Numbered from the stretch's first letter, positions 31,697 through 42,922 are shown. The stretch: 64,000 nucleotides of DNA from Candidatus Sodalis endolongispinus (GCF_018777395.1 NZ_JAFJYC010000001.1:620001-684000), one strand, 5' to 3'. The notes: generated from the sequence alone by a model not told the origin. Numbers and translations are program-made.

Positions 31697-32182
31697 ATGA
31701 AATACGATACCTCAGAATTATGTGACATCTATCAGGAAGACGTGAACGTTGTTGAGCCTCTTTTCACTAATTTTGGCGGCAGAACCTCCTTCGGCGGTCA
31801 GATCACGACCGTAAAGTGTTTTGAGGATAACGGTTTGCTTTACGATCTGCTGCAAGAAAACGGACGCGGCCGCGTCCTGCTGGTGGACGGCGGCGGATCG
31901 GTACGGCGGGCGCTCATTGATGCCGAACTGGGCAATCTCGCGGTGCAAAACGAGTGGGAAGGGATCGTGGTTTACGGCGCGGTGCGCCAGGTGGATGACC
32001 TGGAAGAGCTGGATCTGGGCATTCAAGCCATGGCCGCCACCCCGGCCGGCGCCGCCAGCGAAGGCATTGGTGAAAGCGATACCCGCGTCAATTTCGGCGG
32101 CGTCACCTTCTTTTCCGGCGATCATCTGTATGCTGACAACACCGGCGTTATCCTGTCCGAAGACGCGCTCGATCTGGAATAA
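31697..32182 (+). CDS. rraA: ribonuclease E activity regulator RraA
   Basis: RraA binds RNase E and lowers its mRNA decay activity. The ATG at 31697 gives [20 protein letters not shown] and 161 residues, identical in length to E. coli RraA; an upstream ATG at 31538 lies within menA. Conserved family motifs include [26 protein letters not shown] and GIVVYGAVR. It is intact and probably cotranscribed with menA. Confidence 0.96.
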   Translation: MKYDTSELCDIYQEDVNVVEPLFTNFGGRTSFGGQITTVKCFEDNGLLYDLLQENGRGRVLLVDGGGSVRRALIDAELGNLAVQNEWEGIVVYGAVRQVDDLEELDLGIQAMAATPAGAASEGIGESDTRVNFGGVTFFSGDHLYADNTGVILSEDALDLE

Positions 32183-32381
32183 GGGCTAGCGCCGCCGTGA
32201 ACGTAACGCGTAGCATGGCGACGGCGGCGTCCCGTGGCTGCCCGGCGCACACGCTCAGGCGGCAGCACCCGCAGCGACGGGATGCCCGGCAGCAAACGCC
32301 GCCAGGGTCAGCCAGCCTGGCGCGGCTGACCTGACACGCAAGGCGATGCGCACACCGCCAGCAGGGAGAACGTCAGGGACG

Positions 32382-32621
32382 TCAGACTTCATCCATCTTG
32401 CTCAACAGGCCGCGCAAACGCTCTTGCCACACACTCTGTTCCTGTCTGAGCTGCTCGTTTTCGTTCACCAGTGACTCCCGGTTGCCCTGCGCCTGCTGCA
32501 CTTCCTGGCTCAGGCTGTTGTTCTTTTCTTTCAGCTCTTCGATTTCCATTTGCAAAAGCGTGATGGTATCGATCGCCTGCTGGACTTTCGCTTCCAGTTT
32601 CTCAAATACTTCAAATGCCAT
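32382..32621 (-). CDS. zapB: cell division protein ZapB
   Basis: ZapB is a small cytoplasmic coiled-coil protein that bundles with ZapA-FtsZ at midcell. The 79 residues form one long coiled coil with regular hydrophobic heptads ([20 protein letters not shown] onwards) and start [10 protein letters not shown] as in E. coli (81). It is transcribed divergently from glpF, with a 517-base region between. It is intact. Confidence 0.95.
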   Translation of the reverse strand: MAFEVFEKLEAKVQQAIDTITLLQMEIEELKEKNNSLSQEVQQAQGNRESLVNENEQLRQEQSVWQERLRGLLSKMDEV

Positions 32622-32980
32622 TTGTTTCCCCTTAAAGACACAAGGCGTCTTGGTCAGTGGTCGCTACACACCCTTGTGTAACTCGATAAAGCCGACCGCC
32701 CAGGCGTGTTGCCGCTGCCCTATGCTGTGACTTATCCCGGATTTTAAGTAGCCTGCCTGCCCGTGTCCATACACATTGTCTCAATTAGGACATTAGACCT
32801 CCACCAACGCCACCGGTTCGCCCCCATGGTGGGATTTCGCGTTGCCGGCGGCTTTTTATCCAGCCGGCGGCGGCGGCGCTACCGTTTCCCTTTGTGACGG
32901 ATGCCGGGTGCAATTTGGGTACTTAGCAGCGTAAGAAATGGGTGTTTAGGAACCAATTATTAAGCGAATACGCGCATTTT

Positions 32981-32996
32981 TATGACACGTCCCACA
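32981..32996 (+). promoter_or_regulatory. probable CRP site upstream of glpF
   Basis: TATGA-N6-CCACA matches the CRP half-sites TGTGA and TCACA at eight of ten positions. It lies 142 bases upstream of the glpF start. The E. coli glpFK promoter is CRP-activated, so the position is plausible. Confidence 0.5.
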
Positions 32997-33001
32997 CATT
33001 T

Positions 33002-33041
33002 AACGTTCGATATTTCTCGTTTTTGCTCGTTAACGATAAAT
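33002..33041 (+). promoter_or_regulatory. two adjacent probable GlpR operators upstream of glpF
   Basis: The two 20-base sequences at 33002-33021 and 33022-33041 match the GlpR palindrome (WATGTTCGWTAWCGAACATW) at about 14 and 15 of 20 positions. The second has a perfect CGTTAACG core. Tandem GlpR operators precede glpFK in E. coli. No glpR gene is in the window. Confidence 0.55.
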
Positions 33042-33138
33042 TCACATTATAACTACATAAGTTATTACCCTATTCTCAATCAGTGACAGCTGTGTTGCAT
33101 CAGCTAGGTTCAATACCGCTCAGCCACAGGAACCGTTT

Positions 33139-34002
33139 ATGAGCCAATTAACATCACCGACAATCAAAGGGCAGTGCATCGCCGAATTCCTCGGGACTGG
33201 ATTACTGATTTTCTTCGGTGCCGGCTGCGTCGCCGCCATGAAGCTGGCCGGCGCGTCGTTCGGTCAATGGGAGATCAGCATCATATGGGGTATGGGCGTG
33301 GCGATGGCGGTCTATCTCACCGCGGCCGTTTCCGGTGCGCACCTCAGCCCGGCCGTCACCATTGCGCTCTGGCTGTTCGCCAGCTTCGAGCGGCGTAAAG
33401 TCCTGCCCTACATCGTGGCGCAAATGCTCGGCGCTTTCTGCGCCGCGGCGCTGGTCTACGGCCTTTACTATAATCTGTTTTTTGATTATGAGCAGACACA
33501 TCATATGGTTCGCGGCAGTGTCGAAAGTCTGGATCTCGCCGGCATTTTCTCGACCTACCCTAATCCGCATATTTCGGTAGCCCAGGCGTTTCTGGTCGAA
33601 ATGGTCATTACCGCCATTTTGCTGTGCCTGATTCTGGCGCTGACCGACGACGGCAATGGCATCCCGCGCGGGCCCCTGGCGCCGCTGCTAATCGGGATTT
33701 TAATAGCGGTGATAGGGGCCTCGATGTGGCAGCTGACCGGCTTCGCCCTGAATCCCGCGCGTGATTTCGGCCCCAAAACCTTCGCCTTCCTGGCCGGCTG
33801 GGGCAAAGTTGCTTATACCGGCGGCCGGGAGATCCCATACTTCCTGGTGCCGCTGATTGCGCCGGTGGTCGGAGCCTGTCTGGGCGCCTTCGGTTATCGC
33901 GCATTGATTGGGCCGCATCTGCCCGGTCAACTGAGCGGTGAAGAGGCCGATGACGTCGCCGTCGCCCAGGGCCGCGCCACGCGTTCCGAGCCTAAAGCCT
34001 GA
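33139..34002 (+). CDS. glpF: glycerol uptake facilitator GlpF (variant first NPA motif)
   Basis: GlpF is the aquaglyceroporin that lets glycerol diffuse through the inner membrane. The 287-residue protein has six TM helices and two half-helices and is close to E. coli GlpF (281) over its length. The second pore motif is normal (LNPARDFGP). The first reads HLSPAVTIALW, with Ser at about residue 70 in place of the invariant Asn of NPA. The GASMGPLTGF segment is also altered to GASMWQLTGF. Upstream lie likely GlpR and CRP sites. It is the first gene of glpFKX. Function is uncertain because of the NPA change; the reading frame is otherwise intact. Confidence 0.93.
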   Translation: MSQLTSPTIKGQCIAEFLGTGLLIFFGAGCVAAMKLAGASFGQWEISIIWGMGVAMAVYLTAAVSGAHLSPAVTIALWLFASFERRKVLPYIVAQMLGAFCAAALVYGLYYNLFFDYEQTHHMVRGSVESLDLAGIFSTYPNPHISVAQAFLVEMVITAILLCLILALTDDGNGIPRGPLAPLLIGILIAVIGASMWQLTGFALNPARDFGPKTFAFLAGWGKVAYTGGREIPYFLVPLIAPVVGACLGAFGYRALIGPHLPGQLSGEEADDVAVAQGRATRSEPKA

Positions 34003-34028
34003 TTTCCTTTGTTGAACGTTTACAATAG

Positions 34029-35546
<1,518 letters not shown>

Positions 35547-35634
35547 CGGTCGCCGTCCAGCACCTCCCCCCCGGCGGCGGCGGAGTGTGATAAACTGGCG
35601 GCAATTGTGCTTGTTAGGCCGTCAGGAAACCGTC

Positions 35635-36645
35635 ATGAAACGTGAATTAGCCATTGAATTTTCCCGCGTCACCGAAGCCGCCGCCCTGGCCGGTTATAGC
35701 TGGCTGGGCCGCGGTGATAAAAACGCCGCCGATAACGCTGCGGTTCAGGCCATGCGCATTGTTCTAAATCAGGTGCCCATCAATGGCCGTATCGTGATAG
35801 GCGAAGGCGATATTGATGAGGCACCCATGTTGTACATTGGTGAAGCGGTCGGGACCGGCGCCGGCGCGGCGGTGGATATTGCCGTCGATCCTATCGATGG
35901 CACCCGCATGACCGCCCTGGGGCAGGCCAACGCTTTGACGGTGCTGGCCGTAGCGGAAAAAGGCGCGTTTTTACACGCGCCGGATATGTACATGGAAAAA
36001 TTGGTGGTCGGCCCGGCGGCCCGGGGCGCCATCGATCTCTCCGCCCCGCTGGAGGATAATTTGCGCGCGGTCGCCAGCCGTCTGGGTAAAACCCTGTCGG
36101 AATTAACGGTGTCGTTGCTGGCCAAGCCGCGTCATGAGGCATGCATACAATCCCTGCAGCGGCTTGTGGTGCGGGTCTTCACCTTCCCCGATGGCGACGT
36201 CGCGGCGTCAATCCTCACCTGCATGCCCGATAGCGAAGTGGACGTGATGTATGGCATCGGCGGCGCGCCGGAAGGGGTGATCTCCGCTGCGGTGATCCGC
36301 GCCATGGATGGTGATATGCAGGGCCGCCTGCTGCCGCGTCATCGGGTGAAAGGCGACAGCGAGGATAACCGCCTGATAGGCACGGCTGAACTCGCCCGCT
36401 GCGCGGAGATGGGTATTATGGCGAATCAGGTGCTACGACTGGAAGAGATGGCACACAACGATAACGTCATTTTCTCCGCCACCGGCATTACCAAAGGAGA
36501 CTTGCTGAACGGCATCACGCGTAAAGGCAATATTGCCACCACCGAAACGCTGCTCATCCGCGGCAAGAGCCGCACCATTCGCCGCATTACGTCGATTCAC
36601 TATCTCGATCGCAAGGATGACGCGCTGCATCCTTTCATCCTCTGA
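35635..36645 (+). CDS. glpX: class II fructose-1,6-bisphosphatase
   Basis: GlpX hydrolyses fructose 1,6-bisphosphate to fructose 6-phosphate in gluconeogenesis. The ATG at 35635 follows a CAGGAAAC ribosome-binding site and gives MKRELAIEFSRVTEAAALAG, 336 residues as in E. coli; the frame upstream of it overlaps glpK. Metal-binding and substrate motifs are present: GRGDKNAADNAAV, GEGDIDEAPMLYIGE, DPIDGTRM and IGGAPEGVISAAVIR. It is third in the glpFKX operon. It is intact, supporting growth on glycerol-derived carbon. Confidence 0.96.
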   Translation: MKRELAIEFSRVTEAAALAGYSWLGRGDKNAADNAAVQAMRIVLNQVPINGRIVIGEGDIDEAPMLYIGEAVGTGAGAAVDIAVDPIDGTRMTALGQANALTVLAVAEKGAFLHAPDMYMEKLVVGPAARGAIDLSAPLEDNLRAVASRLGKTLSELTVSLLAKPRHEACIQSLQRLVVRVFTFPDGDVAASILTCMPDSEVDVMYGIGGAPEGVISAAVIRAMDGDMQGRLLPRHRVKGDSEDNRLIGTAELARCAEMGIMANQVLRLEEMAHNDNVIFSATGITKGDLLNGITRKGNIATTETLLIRGKSRTIRRITSIHYLDRKDDALHPFIL

Positions 36646-36672
36646 GCGCCGGCCGGAGCGTCGGCGCGCGCC

Positions 36673-37848
36673 CTAGACAATCTCCGGCCTCTGGCGGTGC
36701 AGGGTTTGCGCCAGCGGCAGCCAGCACAGCAGGATCAGCATCCCCATGGCGAAGGTTATCATCCCCAGGCTGAACTGGCCTTGCTGCGGCAGCAGCGAGG
36801 AAAAGCCGGCAACGGCGCCTGAGCCTATATTTTGCAGGCCGCCGACCAGCGCGCCCGCGGTGCCGGCCAAATAGGGATAAGGCTCCATCGCGCCGGTAGT
36901 GGCCAGCGGAAACAGCATGCCGGCGCCGAAAAAGAACAGGCCGGCCGGCAACAGCAACGTCCAGAGCGTCATGATGCCGAACCAGGCCGGCAGCCACATC
37001 AATATCCCCGCCAGCAGGCAGCTCATTACCGCCCGCCACATCAGCGCGCTGAAGGGCTTGATTGCGCGCCCCGCATACCAGGCGCCCAAAAACGTGCCCG
37101 GCAGCGGCAGGATGAACAACAGGCTGACCTCTCGGCCCGTCAGCCCCATGCTGCCCAACAGCACGCCGCTGCTGGCCTCGAAGGCGACAATCCCCGACAG
37201 TCCGCCGACCAGCATCAGCAGATAGTGATTGAAGACCTTTTCGCTCAGCAGGCGCTTAAAACCGAGACTTCGGCCGCTGCCGACCGGGCGCTGCGGACGC
37301 ATCTCCGGCAAACGCCCCCAGACCAGCAGACTGACGCTGCAGCTCAGCAGCAGCAAAAACGCGAAGCACGCGCGCCAGCCCAGCCAGTCTGCAAGTACGC
37401 CGCCTATCAGCGGCGCCAGTAGGGGACTTATCAAAATGCCCATATTGAGCAGACCGTTAGACCGCCGCAGCGAGCGGCCATCGCAGATGTCCCGCGGCAG
37501 CGTCCGCGCCATCACGCCGCCCACGCCGGTGCCGATGCCCTGGATACCGCAGGCAATCGTCATCATCGACAGCGATTGGCTCAGCATCGTTCCCAGGCAG
37601 AAGATAGCCATCCCGCTCAAGATGACCGGACGGCGCCCCACCCGATCGGAGAGCGGACCGTAAATAAGCTGCGAACCGCCATAGCACAGGAGATAGGCGG
37701 ACATCAGCCGCTGTATCGCCCCTTCACGCACCATGAGATCACGGGCGATAAGAGGAATACCGGGTACATAAATGGTCTGCGCCATCTGCCCGACGGCCAC
37801 CAAGGTAATTAATAACATCAACACGGACAACGCACGCGGGTTCATCAT
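36673..37848 (-). CDS. emrD: multidrug efflux MFS transporter EmrD
   Basis: EmrD is a 12-TM major facilitator drug/proton antiporter that exports hydrophobic compounds. The 391-residue protein (E. coli 394) has the MFS motif A GPLSDRVGRRPVILSG after TM2, motif C-like GTGVGGVMARTLPRD and a full set of helices. It is convergent with glpX and divergent from fpr, an order I recall from Yersinia-type genomes rather than E. coli. It is intact. Confidence 0.92.
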   Translation of the reverse strand: MMNPRALSVLMLLITLVAVGQMAQTIYVPGIPLIARDLMVREGAIQRLMSAYLLCYGGSQLIYGPLSDRVGRRPVILSGMAIFCLGTMLSQSLSMMTIACGIQGIGTGVGGVMARTLPRDICDGRSLRRSNGLLNMGILISPLLAPLIGGVLADWLGWRACFAFLLLLSCSVSLLVWGRLPEMRPQRPVGSGRSLGFKRLLSEKVFNHYLLMLVGGLSGIVAFEASSGVLLGSMGLTGREVSLLFILPLPGTFLGAWYAGRAIKPFSALMWRAVMSCLLAGILMWLPAWFGIMTLWTLLLPAGLFFFGAGMLFPLATTGAMEPYPYLAGTAGALVGGLQNIGSGAVAGFSSLLPQQGQFSLGMITFAMGMLILLCWLPLAQTLHRQRPEIV

Positions 37849-38229
37849 AGATATTACTTAGATAGCTGATTAATTCTGTGTATTGCTTGTTAATAGTGAT
37901 ATATACAGAACAATGGTTGATTTTCCGACATAAATACCACACTCAAGCTTTAAGTCCAGTTAATATCTTCATTATCCCAACCCTTGCGCTGTAATGTCCG
38001 GTGAACGGACGGTAAATTATTCTGTACGCGTCCTTGAATAACCGCTTACCGCGCCGCGGACTGGATGCGTTAACGAAATTAGCCGATAATGGCTCGTCCG
38101 CAGATGGGGAGTTCAGGCCGTGCGCCGAACGCCGACGCGTCCTGAAGGACAATTTCAGCCGCTGTGACAGAGTGGATTAACGCATGTCGACCGGGGAACG
38201 ACCGGCAGGATCAAGGGGAGTTAAATACT
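37849..38229. other. divergent promoter region between emrD and fpr
   Basis: An AT-rich segment next to emrD is followed by mixed sequence. A 69-codon minus-strand ORF at 37943-38152 has no recognisable domain. An open frame extending fpr upstream to 38164 is not supported. No specific operator was identified. Confidence 0.5.
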
Positions 38230-38976
38230 ATGGCTGAATGGGTATCGGGTAACGTGGTGCAGGTGAAGCACTGGACGGACAGTCTCTTTAGTCTCATCGT
38301 CCATGCGCCCGTCGACCCCTTTACCGCCGGACAATTCGCCAAGCTGGGGCTGGAAATCAACGGCGAAAAGATTCAGCGCGCCTATTCCTACGTCAACGCG
38401 CCGCGGAATAACAACCTGGAGTTTTACCTGGTTACCGTACCGGAAGGCAAACTCAGCCCGCCGCTGCATAGGCTACAGCCCGGCGATAATCTGATGGTGA
38501 CCAAGGAAGCGGCGGGTTTCTTCGTGCTGGACGAGATCCCGCCCTGTGACAATTTGTGGATGCTGGCGACGGGTACCGCATTAGGGCCCTATTTATCGAT
38601 TCTTGAGCAAGGCGAAGGGCTTGAACGGTTCAACTCGATTATTCTGGTGCACGCGGCGCGTTTTGCTCAGGATCTGAGCTATCTGCCGCAGATGCTGGAA
38701 CTTCAGCAGCGTTTTAACGGTAAGCTGCGCGTCCAAACGGTGGTCAGCCGCGAACAGGTTCCCGGGTCGCTCACCGGACGCGTACCTGCCCTTATCGCCG
38801 ACGGCTCGCTGGAAGCGGCGGTGGACCTGAGGCTGGAAGACGAAAATAGCCACGTCATGCTGTGCGGTAACCCGCAAATGGTGCGCGACACGCAGCAGCT
38901 GTTGAAAGACAGCCGCGGCATGCGCAAACATTTCAAGCGCAAGCCGGGCCATATGACCAGCGAGCATTACTGGTAA
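38230..38976 (+). CDS. fpr: ferredoxin/flavodoxin--NADP+ reductase
   Basis: Fpr is an FAD enzyme that passes electrons from NADPH to flavodoxin or ferredoxin. The ATG at 38230 follows AAGGGGAG and gives 248 residues, the same as E. coli. It shows the FAD-binding RAYSYVNAP (about 50-58), the KEAAGFFVLDE segment, the NADP-binding GTALGPYLSILEQG and the C-terminal MLCGNPQMVRDTQ. The stop codon overlaps the start of the next gene (yiiQ) by one base, so the two are probably translated together. It is intact. Confidence 0.95.
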   Translation: MAEWVSGNVVQVKHWTDSLFSLIVHAPVDPFTAGQFAKLGLEINGEKIQRAYSYVNAPRNNNLEFYLVTVPEGKLSPPLHRLQPGDNLMVTKEAAGFFVLDEIPPCDNLWMLATGTALGPYLSILEQGEGLERFNSIILVHAARFAQDLSYLPQMLELQQRFNGKLRVQTVVSREQVPGSLTGRVPALIADGSLEAAVDLRLEDENSHVMLCGNPQMVRDTQQLLKDSRGMRKHFKRKPGHMTSEHYW

Positions 38977-39773
38977 TGGTGGCGACGGAGATAAAGGCCT
39001 GCAGGCCGCTGTCACGCCGTTCCGCCTGGCGGCTGGCGCTGCTGTGCGCGATGGCCATCGGCCCCACCGCCTACGGGGAAGAGGCGCCTGCCGCAGTGCA
39101 CCGCCATCCCCCCGTTGCAGCTGCAAGCGCGCCGCCCCCTGCCGCCAGCGGTAGCGCTGCGCCACCCCCTGCCGCCATCGCAACAGGCACCAGCCACAGC
39201 GCCTCCCCTCTGCCCCCGGCAAGCGCACCCTCTGCCGCTAACGGCATCGCCGGGCCGCCGGCGCCAAACGGCACAGCCCAGACCGCCCCTTATCTGCTGG
39301 CCGGAGCGCCGACGTTCGATACCACGGTGACCAAATTCCGCGAACGGTACAACAGCCACAATCCGACCCTGCCCATTGGCGAGTTTCACGCTCTGGGAGG
39401 CCCGAGCGAACCGGCGAATCTCACCCGCGCCGCCAGTAAGATTAATGAAACCCTGTATGCCTCCACGGCGCTGGAAAAAGGTAGCGGCAAAATCAAAACG
39501 CTGCAGCTTACCTATCTGCCGGTGGAAGGCAGCACCGGAAAAGCCGCTCGCGCGACCGCCATCACCTATATGGCGGCGCTGCTGCGTGAGTTTAAACCGA
39601 CGATAAGCGTGGAGCAAAGCACCGGGCGGGTGTTGGATCTGCTTAATCGCGGGCATGGTTCACGTTTTTTTCAACAACAGTGTGGCGCGCTGCGCTATGT
39701 GGTGGCGGACAATGGCGACAAGGGCCTGACTCTCGCCGTCGAACCCGTCAAACTCGCCCTGGCCGAGCCCTGA
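38976..39773 (+). CDS. yiiQ: YiiQ-like DUF1454 family exported protein with long Ala/Pro-rich insert
   Basis: The C-terminal part (from about residue 103, TAPYLLAGAPTFDTTVTKFR) matches the periplasmic protein YiiQ of unknown function, including LTRAASKINETLYASTALE and GALRYVVADNGDKGLTLAVE. The N-terminus has a basic stretch and a signal peptide ending near AYGEEA. Between them about 60 residues are almost wholly Ala, Pro, Ser and Gly with repeated blocks such as APPPAASGSAAPPPAA. This makes the protein 265 residues rather than about 200. The insert looks like a simple-sequence expansion. The start ATG overlaps the fpr stop. It is intact as a frame. Confidence 0.85.
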   Translation: MVATEIKACRPLSRRSAWRLALLCAMAIGPTAYGEEAPAAVHRHPPVAAASAPPPAASGSAAPPPAAIATGTSHSASPLPPASAPSAANGIAGPPAPNGTAQTAPYLLAGAPTFDTTVTKFRERYNSHNPTLPIGEFHALGGPSEPANLTRAASKINETLYASTALEKGSGKIKTLQLTYLPVEGSTGKAARATAITYMAALLREFKPTISVEQSTGRVLDLLNRGHGSRFFQQQCGALRYVVADNGDKGLTLAVEPVKLALAEP

Positions 39774-39898
39774 TTCATGCACGATAAATGACAAAAAACA
39801 AAGCCACCCAAGTATTTCCTCTTTATACTGAGGTCAGGTAAAACTTGCCCCTAGGCAGTACTTTTCATCTCTCGCGTTCCCTGAATGGAGGAATAACA

Positions 39899-40666
39899 AT
39901 GCGACATCCGTTAGTGATGGGTAATTGGAAACTTAATGGCAGCAAGCATGTGGTCAATGAATTGATCGCGGCGCTGCGCAACGAACTCAGCAGCGTCGTC
40001 GGTTGCGATGTCGCCATCGCACCGCCGGTGACCTATCTTGATTTGGCGAAACACCATCTGGGCGGCAGCCGGATTGCGCTGGGTGCGCAAAACGTCGACA
40101 CCCATCTTTCGGGCGCCTACACCGGTGAAGTCTCCGCCGAAATGCTGAAAGATATCGGCGCGAAATATATCATCATCGGGCACTCCGAACGCCGCACCTA
40201 TCATAAGGAAAGCGATGAGTTTATCGCCGAAAAATTCGCCATCTTAAAAGAAGCTGGCCTGATCCCGGTATTGTGTATCGGCGAAAGCGAAGCGGAAAAC
40301 GAAGCCGGCCAAACCGAAGCGGTGTGCTCCCGTCAGATCGATGCGGTGCTTAACAGCCTGGGCGCCAAAGCGTTTGAGAATACCGTCATTGCCTACGAGC
40401 CCATCTGGGCCATCGGTACGGGCAAATCCGCGACGCCGGCGCAGGCGCAGGAGGTGCATAAATTTATCCGCGACCATATCGCCAAGCATGACGCGGCAAT
40501 TGCTGAGCAGGTCATTATCCAATATGGCGGCTCGGTTAACGCCGGAAATGCCGCGGAGCTTTTCACACAACCGGATATCGATGGCGCCCTGGTCGGCGGC
40601 GCATCGCTGAAGGCTGACGCCTTTGCGGTGATCGTTAAGTCTGCAGCAGAAGCGAAACAGGCCTGA
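39899..40666 (+). CDS. tpiA: triosephosphate isomerase
   Basis: TpiA interconverts dihydroxyacetone phosphate and glyceraldehyde 3-phosphate. The ATG at 39899 has a GGAGGAATAAC ribosome-binding site and gives [16 protein letters not shown], 255 residues as in E. coli; the longer frame from 39845 has no such site. Catalytic residues are present: Lys in NWKLNG, His in IGHSERR and Glu in [11 protein letters not shown], with the phosphate loop GGSVNAGN. It is intact and followed by a strong hairpin terminator shared with sbp. Confidence 0.98.
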   Translation: MRHPLVMGNWKLNGSKHVVNELIAALRNELSSVVGCDVAIAPPVTYLDLAKHHLGGSRIALGAQNVDTHLSGAYTGEVSAEMLKDIGAKYIIIGHSERRTYHKESDEFIAEKFAILKEAGLIPVLCIGESEAENEAGQTEAVCSRQIDAVLNSLGAKAFENTVIAYEPIWAIGTGKSATPAQAQEVHKFIRDHIAKHDAAIAEQVIIQYGGSVNAGNAAELFTQPDIDGALVGGASLKADAFAVIVKSAAEAKQA

Positions 40667-40680
40667 TAGCTCAAGTCCGG

Positions 40681-40703
40681 CGAGGGGATAACGCAGCCCC
40701 TCG
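40681..40703 (+). terminator. first hairpin after tpiA
   Basis: A 7-bp CGAGGGG/CCCCTCG stem with a 9-base loop starts 15 bases after the tpiA stop and is followed by CAAAAGC. There is no plus-strand T-run, so it is probably an accessory stem next to the stronger hairpin at 40711. Confidence 0.45.
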
Positions 40704-40710
40704 CAAAAGC

Positions 40711-40741
40711 ACCGGGCCGGTCAAACGCTGACCGGCCCGGT
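40711..40741 (-). terminator. strong terminator hairpin between convergent tpiA and sbp
   Basis: A perfect 12-bp stem (ACCGGGCCGGTC/GACCGGCCCGGT) has a 7-base loop. On the minus strand it is followed by GCTTTTG, a short U-tract for sbp. It also blocks plus-strand transcription from tpiA. Confidence 0.75.
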
Positions 40742-40783
40742 GGTGTTTAACAGGTCAAACGTCGCATTGCCGCCCGTCTGTTT

Positions 40784-41764
40784 TCAGCGCTGGCTAATCT
40801 TATCGAAACTGCCTCCGCTGGCGAAATGCTCTTTTTGCACCTTGGTCCAATCGCCAAAAGTCTCAGCCAGGGTAAACAGCTTCAATGTTGGAAACTCTTT
40901 GGCAAATTCCTTGGCCACATTGGCGTCGCGCGGGCGATAATAGTTTTGCGCCGCGATACGTTGCCCTTCAGCCGAATAGAGATAGTTCAGATATGCCGTT
41001 GCCACATCGCGGGTGCCGCGCTTATCCACCACCGATACTGTTGGTTCAGCCAAAATCGACTCACTTGGGGTTATGACTTCAAACTGATCCTTGCTATTCA
41101 ATTCATTGATTGCCAACAGCGCCTCATTTTCCCAAGCAATCAGCACATCCCCCTGGCCGCGCTCAACAAAGGTGTTGGTTGCGCCGCGAGCGCCGGAATC
41201 GAGCACTTCGACATTCTTGAACAGCGCCTTTACAAACGCCTGCGCTTTAGCCTGATCGTTATTGTTTTGGTGCAGTGCATAGCCACAGGCGGCCAAATAG
41301 TTCCAGCGCGCCCCGCCGGATGTTTTAGGATTGGGCGTAATAATCGATACGCCAGGTTTAATCAAATCGGACCAATCATGGATTTGTTTCGGATTGCCCT
41401 TGCGCACCAGGAATACGATAGTGGAGGTGTAAGGCGCGGAGTTGTCGGGCAGGCGTGTGATCCAGTTTTTATCGATGCGCCCACGCTCGGCAATAGCATC
41501 CACATCTGACTCCAGTGCCAGTGTGACCACATCCGCTTCGATGCCGTTAATGACGGAGGTCGCCTGTTTGCCGGAGCCACCATGTGACTGGCGCACCGTA
41601 ACGTGATCGCCGGTTTTTTGCTGCCAGTACTGGCTAAACGCCTTATTGTATTGCTGATAGAATTCGCGGATAGGATCATAGGAAACATTTAGCAGCTGAA
41701 TATCCTTAGCCACCACGCTTCCAGACAGCAACATAAGTAACACGCCGGCACGCCATTTGGACAT
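40784..41764 (-). CDS. sbp: periplasmic sulfate-binding protein
   Basis: Sbp binds sulfate in the periplasm and delivers it to the CysTWA importer. The 326-residue precursor has a signal peptide of about 19 residues ending SVVA before [17 protein letters not shown]. The family motifs QSHGGSGKQ and [15 protein letters not shown] and the C-terminal YYRPRD region are present. Length matches E. coli (329). In E. coli cdh lies between tpiA and sbp; it is absent here, as in many relatives. It is intact. Confidence 0.96.
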   Translation of the reverse strand: MSKWRAGVLLMLLSGSVVAKDIQLLNVSYDPIREFYQQYNKAFSQYWQQKTGDHVTVRQSHGGSGKQATSVINGIEADVVTLALESDVDAIAERGRIDKNWITRLPDNSAPYTSTIVFLVRKGNPKQIHDWSDLIKPGVSIITPNPKTSGGARWNYLAACGYALHQNNNDQAKAQAFVKALFKNVEVLDSGARGATNTFVERGQGDVLIAWENEALLAINELNSKDQFEVITPSESILAEPTVSVVDKRGTRDVATAYLNYLYSAEGQRIAAQNYYRPRDANVAKEFAKEFPTLKLFTLAETFGDWTKVQKEHFASGGSFDKISQR

Positions 41765-41922
41765 CTTTCACTCCATCTGGAAATTTTTTGGAATTGGAAA
41801 CGTTTTCTGCAGAGAGTGGCAGAAAAATTTAGCGAGCTAAAAGAATATAAACATAGTTTATATAACCAAAGAATATAATGAGATTTGTATGATGGCGGGG
41901 TGGGGTCGGGGGAGCTAGAGCA

Positions 41923-41946
41923 CTTGCCCTCGGATCCGAGGGCAAG
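41923..41946. repeat. perfect 24-bp palindrome downstream of pfkA
   Basis: The two 12-base arms CTTGCCCTCGGA and TCCGAGGGCAAG are exact complements with no spacer. The palindrome lies 14 bases past the pfkA stop. It could act as the pfkA transcript-end hairpin, but no U-tract follows on the minus strand. Confidence 0.7.
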
Positions 41947-41959
41947 GCAACCGGCAACA

Positions 41960-42922
41960 TCAGAACAGTTTTTTTGCTGTTTCCAGGATATCGCTGCGGA
42001 AAGGAAGTTTCATATTTTCAATGGCGTCGACGATGTCGTGATGCACCAGTCGCTCGTTTTGCACCCCGACACAGCGGCCGCCGTAGCCCTGCAACAGCAG
42101 TTCAATGGAGTACGCACCCATGCGTGAGGCTAAAATACGGTCGTAAGCCACCGGGATACCGCCGCGCTGGATATGGCCCAGTACGGTGGCACGGGTTTCC
42201 CGCCCCGTCTCTTTTTCAATATATTGAGCCAGCTCGGCAACATTACAAATATGTTCAGTGATCGCGACAATGGCGTGTTTTTTACCTTTAGCGATACCCG
42301 CCTTGATTTCGTAGACCAGGTCTTCCGGCTTAAATTCCACCTCAGGCAACACAATAAACTCGCAGCCGCCGGCGATAGCGGCCGCCATGGTCAGATCGCC
42401 ACAATGCCGGCCCATGACCTCCACGATGGAAATACGTTGATGTGACGTAGACGTATCGCGCAGCCGGTCAATGGCCTCGACGACCGTTTCCAGCGCGGTG
42501 AAGTAGCCAATGGTGTAATCGGTGCCCGCCACGTCATTATCAATCGTGCCCGGCAGGCCAATGCAGGGGAAACCCATTTCGGTCAAACGCTTGGCACCCA
42601 TATAGGAGCCGTCTCCGCCGATCACCACCAGCGCATCCAGGCCACGCTTGGTCATGTTCTCAATAGCGATGGCGCGGGTGCCTTCCTCTCGGAATTCTGG
42701 AAAACGGGCAGAACCGAGAAAGGTGCCGCCGCGGTTAATCATGTCCGAAACGCTATAACGATCCAGTTTCGCCATCCGATCCTGAAACAGGCCCAGGTAA
42801 CCGTCGTAAATGCCGTAGACCTCCAGGCCCTCGGAAAGGCCGGCCCGTACCACGCCCCGGATGGCCGCATTCATGCCTGGTGAATCACCGCCGCTTGTCA
42901 GTACACCGATTTTTTTAATCAT
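41960..42922 (-). CDS. pfkA: 6-phosphofructokinase isozyme I
   Basis: PfkA is the ATP-dependent, allosteric kinase that commits fructose 6-phosphate to glycolysis. The ATG at 42922 gives [20 protein letters not shown] and 320 residues, the same length as E. coli; the frame extending to 42991 has no ribosome-binding site of note. ATP and substrate motifs are present: [28 protein letters not shown] with the catalytic Asp, and [10 protein letters not shown]. It is intact. In E. coli fieF and cpxP-cpxRA follow upstream; here fieF is absent and the cpx genes lie 5 kb further on. Confidence 0.97.
   Translation of the reverse strand: MIKKIGVLTSGGDSPGMNAAIRGVVRAGLSEGLEVYGIYDGYLGLFQDRMAKLDRYSVSDMINRGGTFLGSARFPEFREEGTRAIAIENMTKRGLDALVVIGGDGSYMGAKRLTEMGFPCIGLPGTIDNDVAGTDYTIGYFTALETVVEAIDRLRDTSTSHQRISIVEVMGRHCGDLTMAAAIAGGCEFIVLPEVEFKPEDLVYEIKAGIAKGKKHAIVAITEHICNVAELAQYIEKETGRETRATVLGHIQRGGIPVAYDRILASRMGAYSIELLLQGYGGRCVGVQNERLVHHDIVDAIENMKLPFRSDILETAKKLF

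Noticed and set aside
37943..38152. 69-codon minus-strand ORF between emrD and fpr
   Set aside because: No ribosome-binding site or family resemblance; probably chance.
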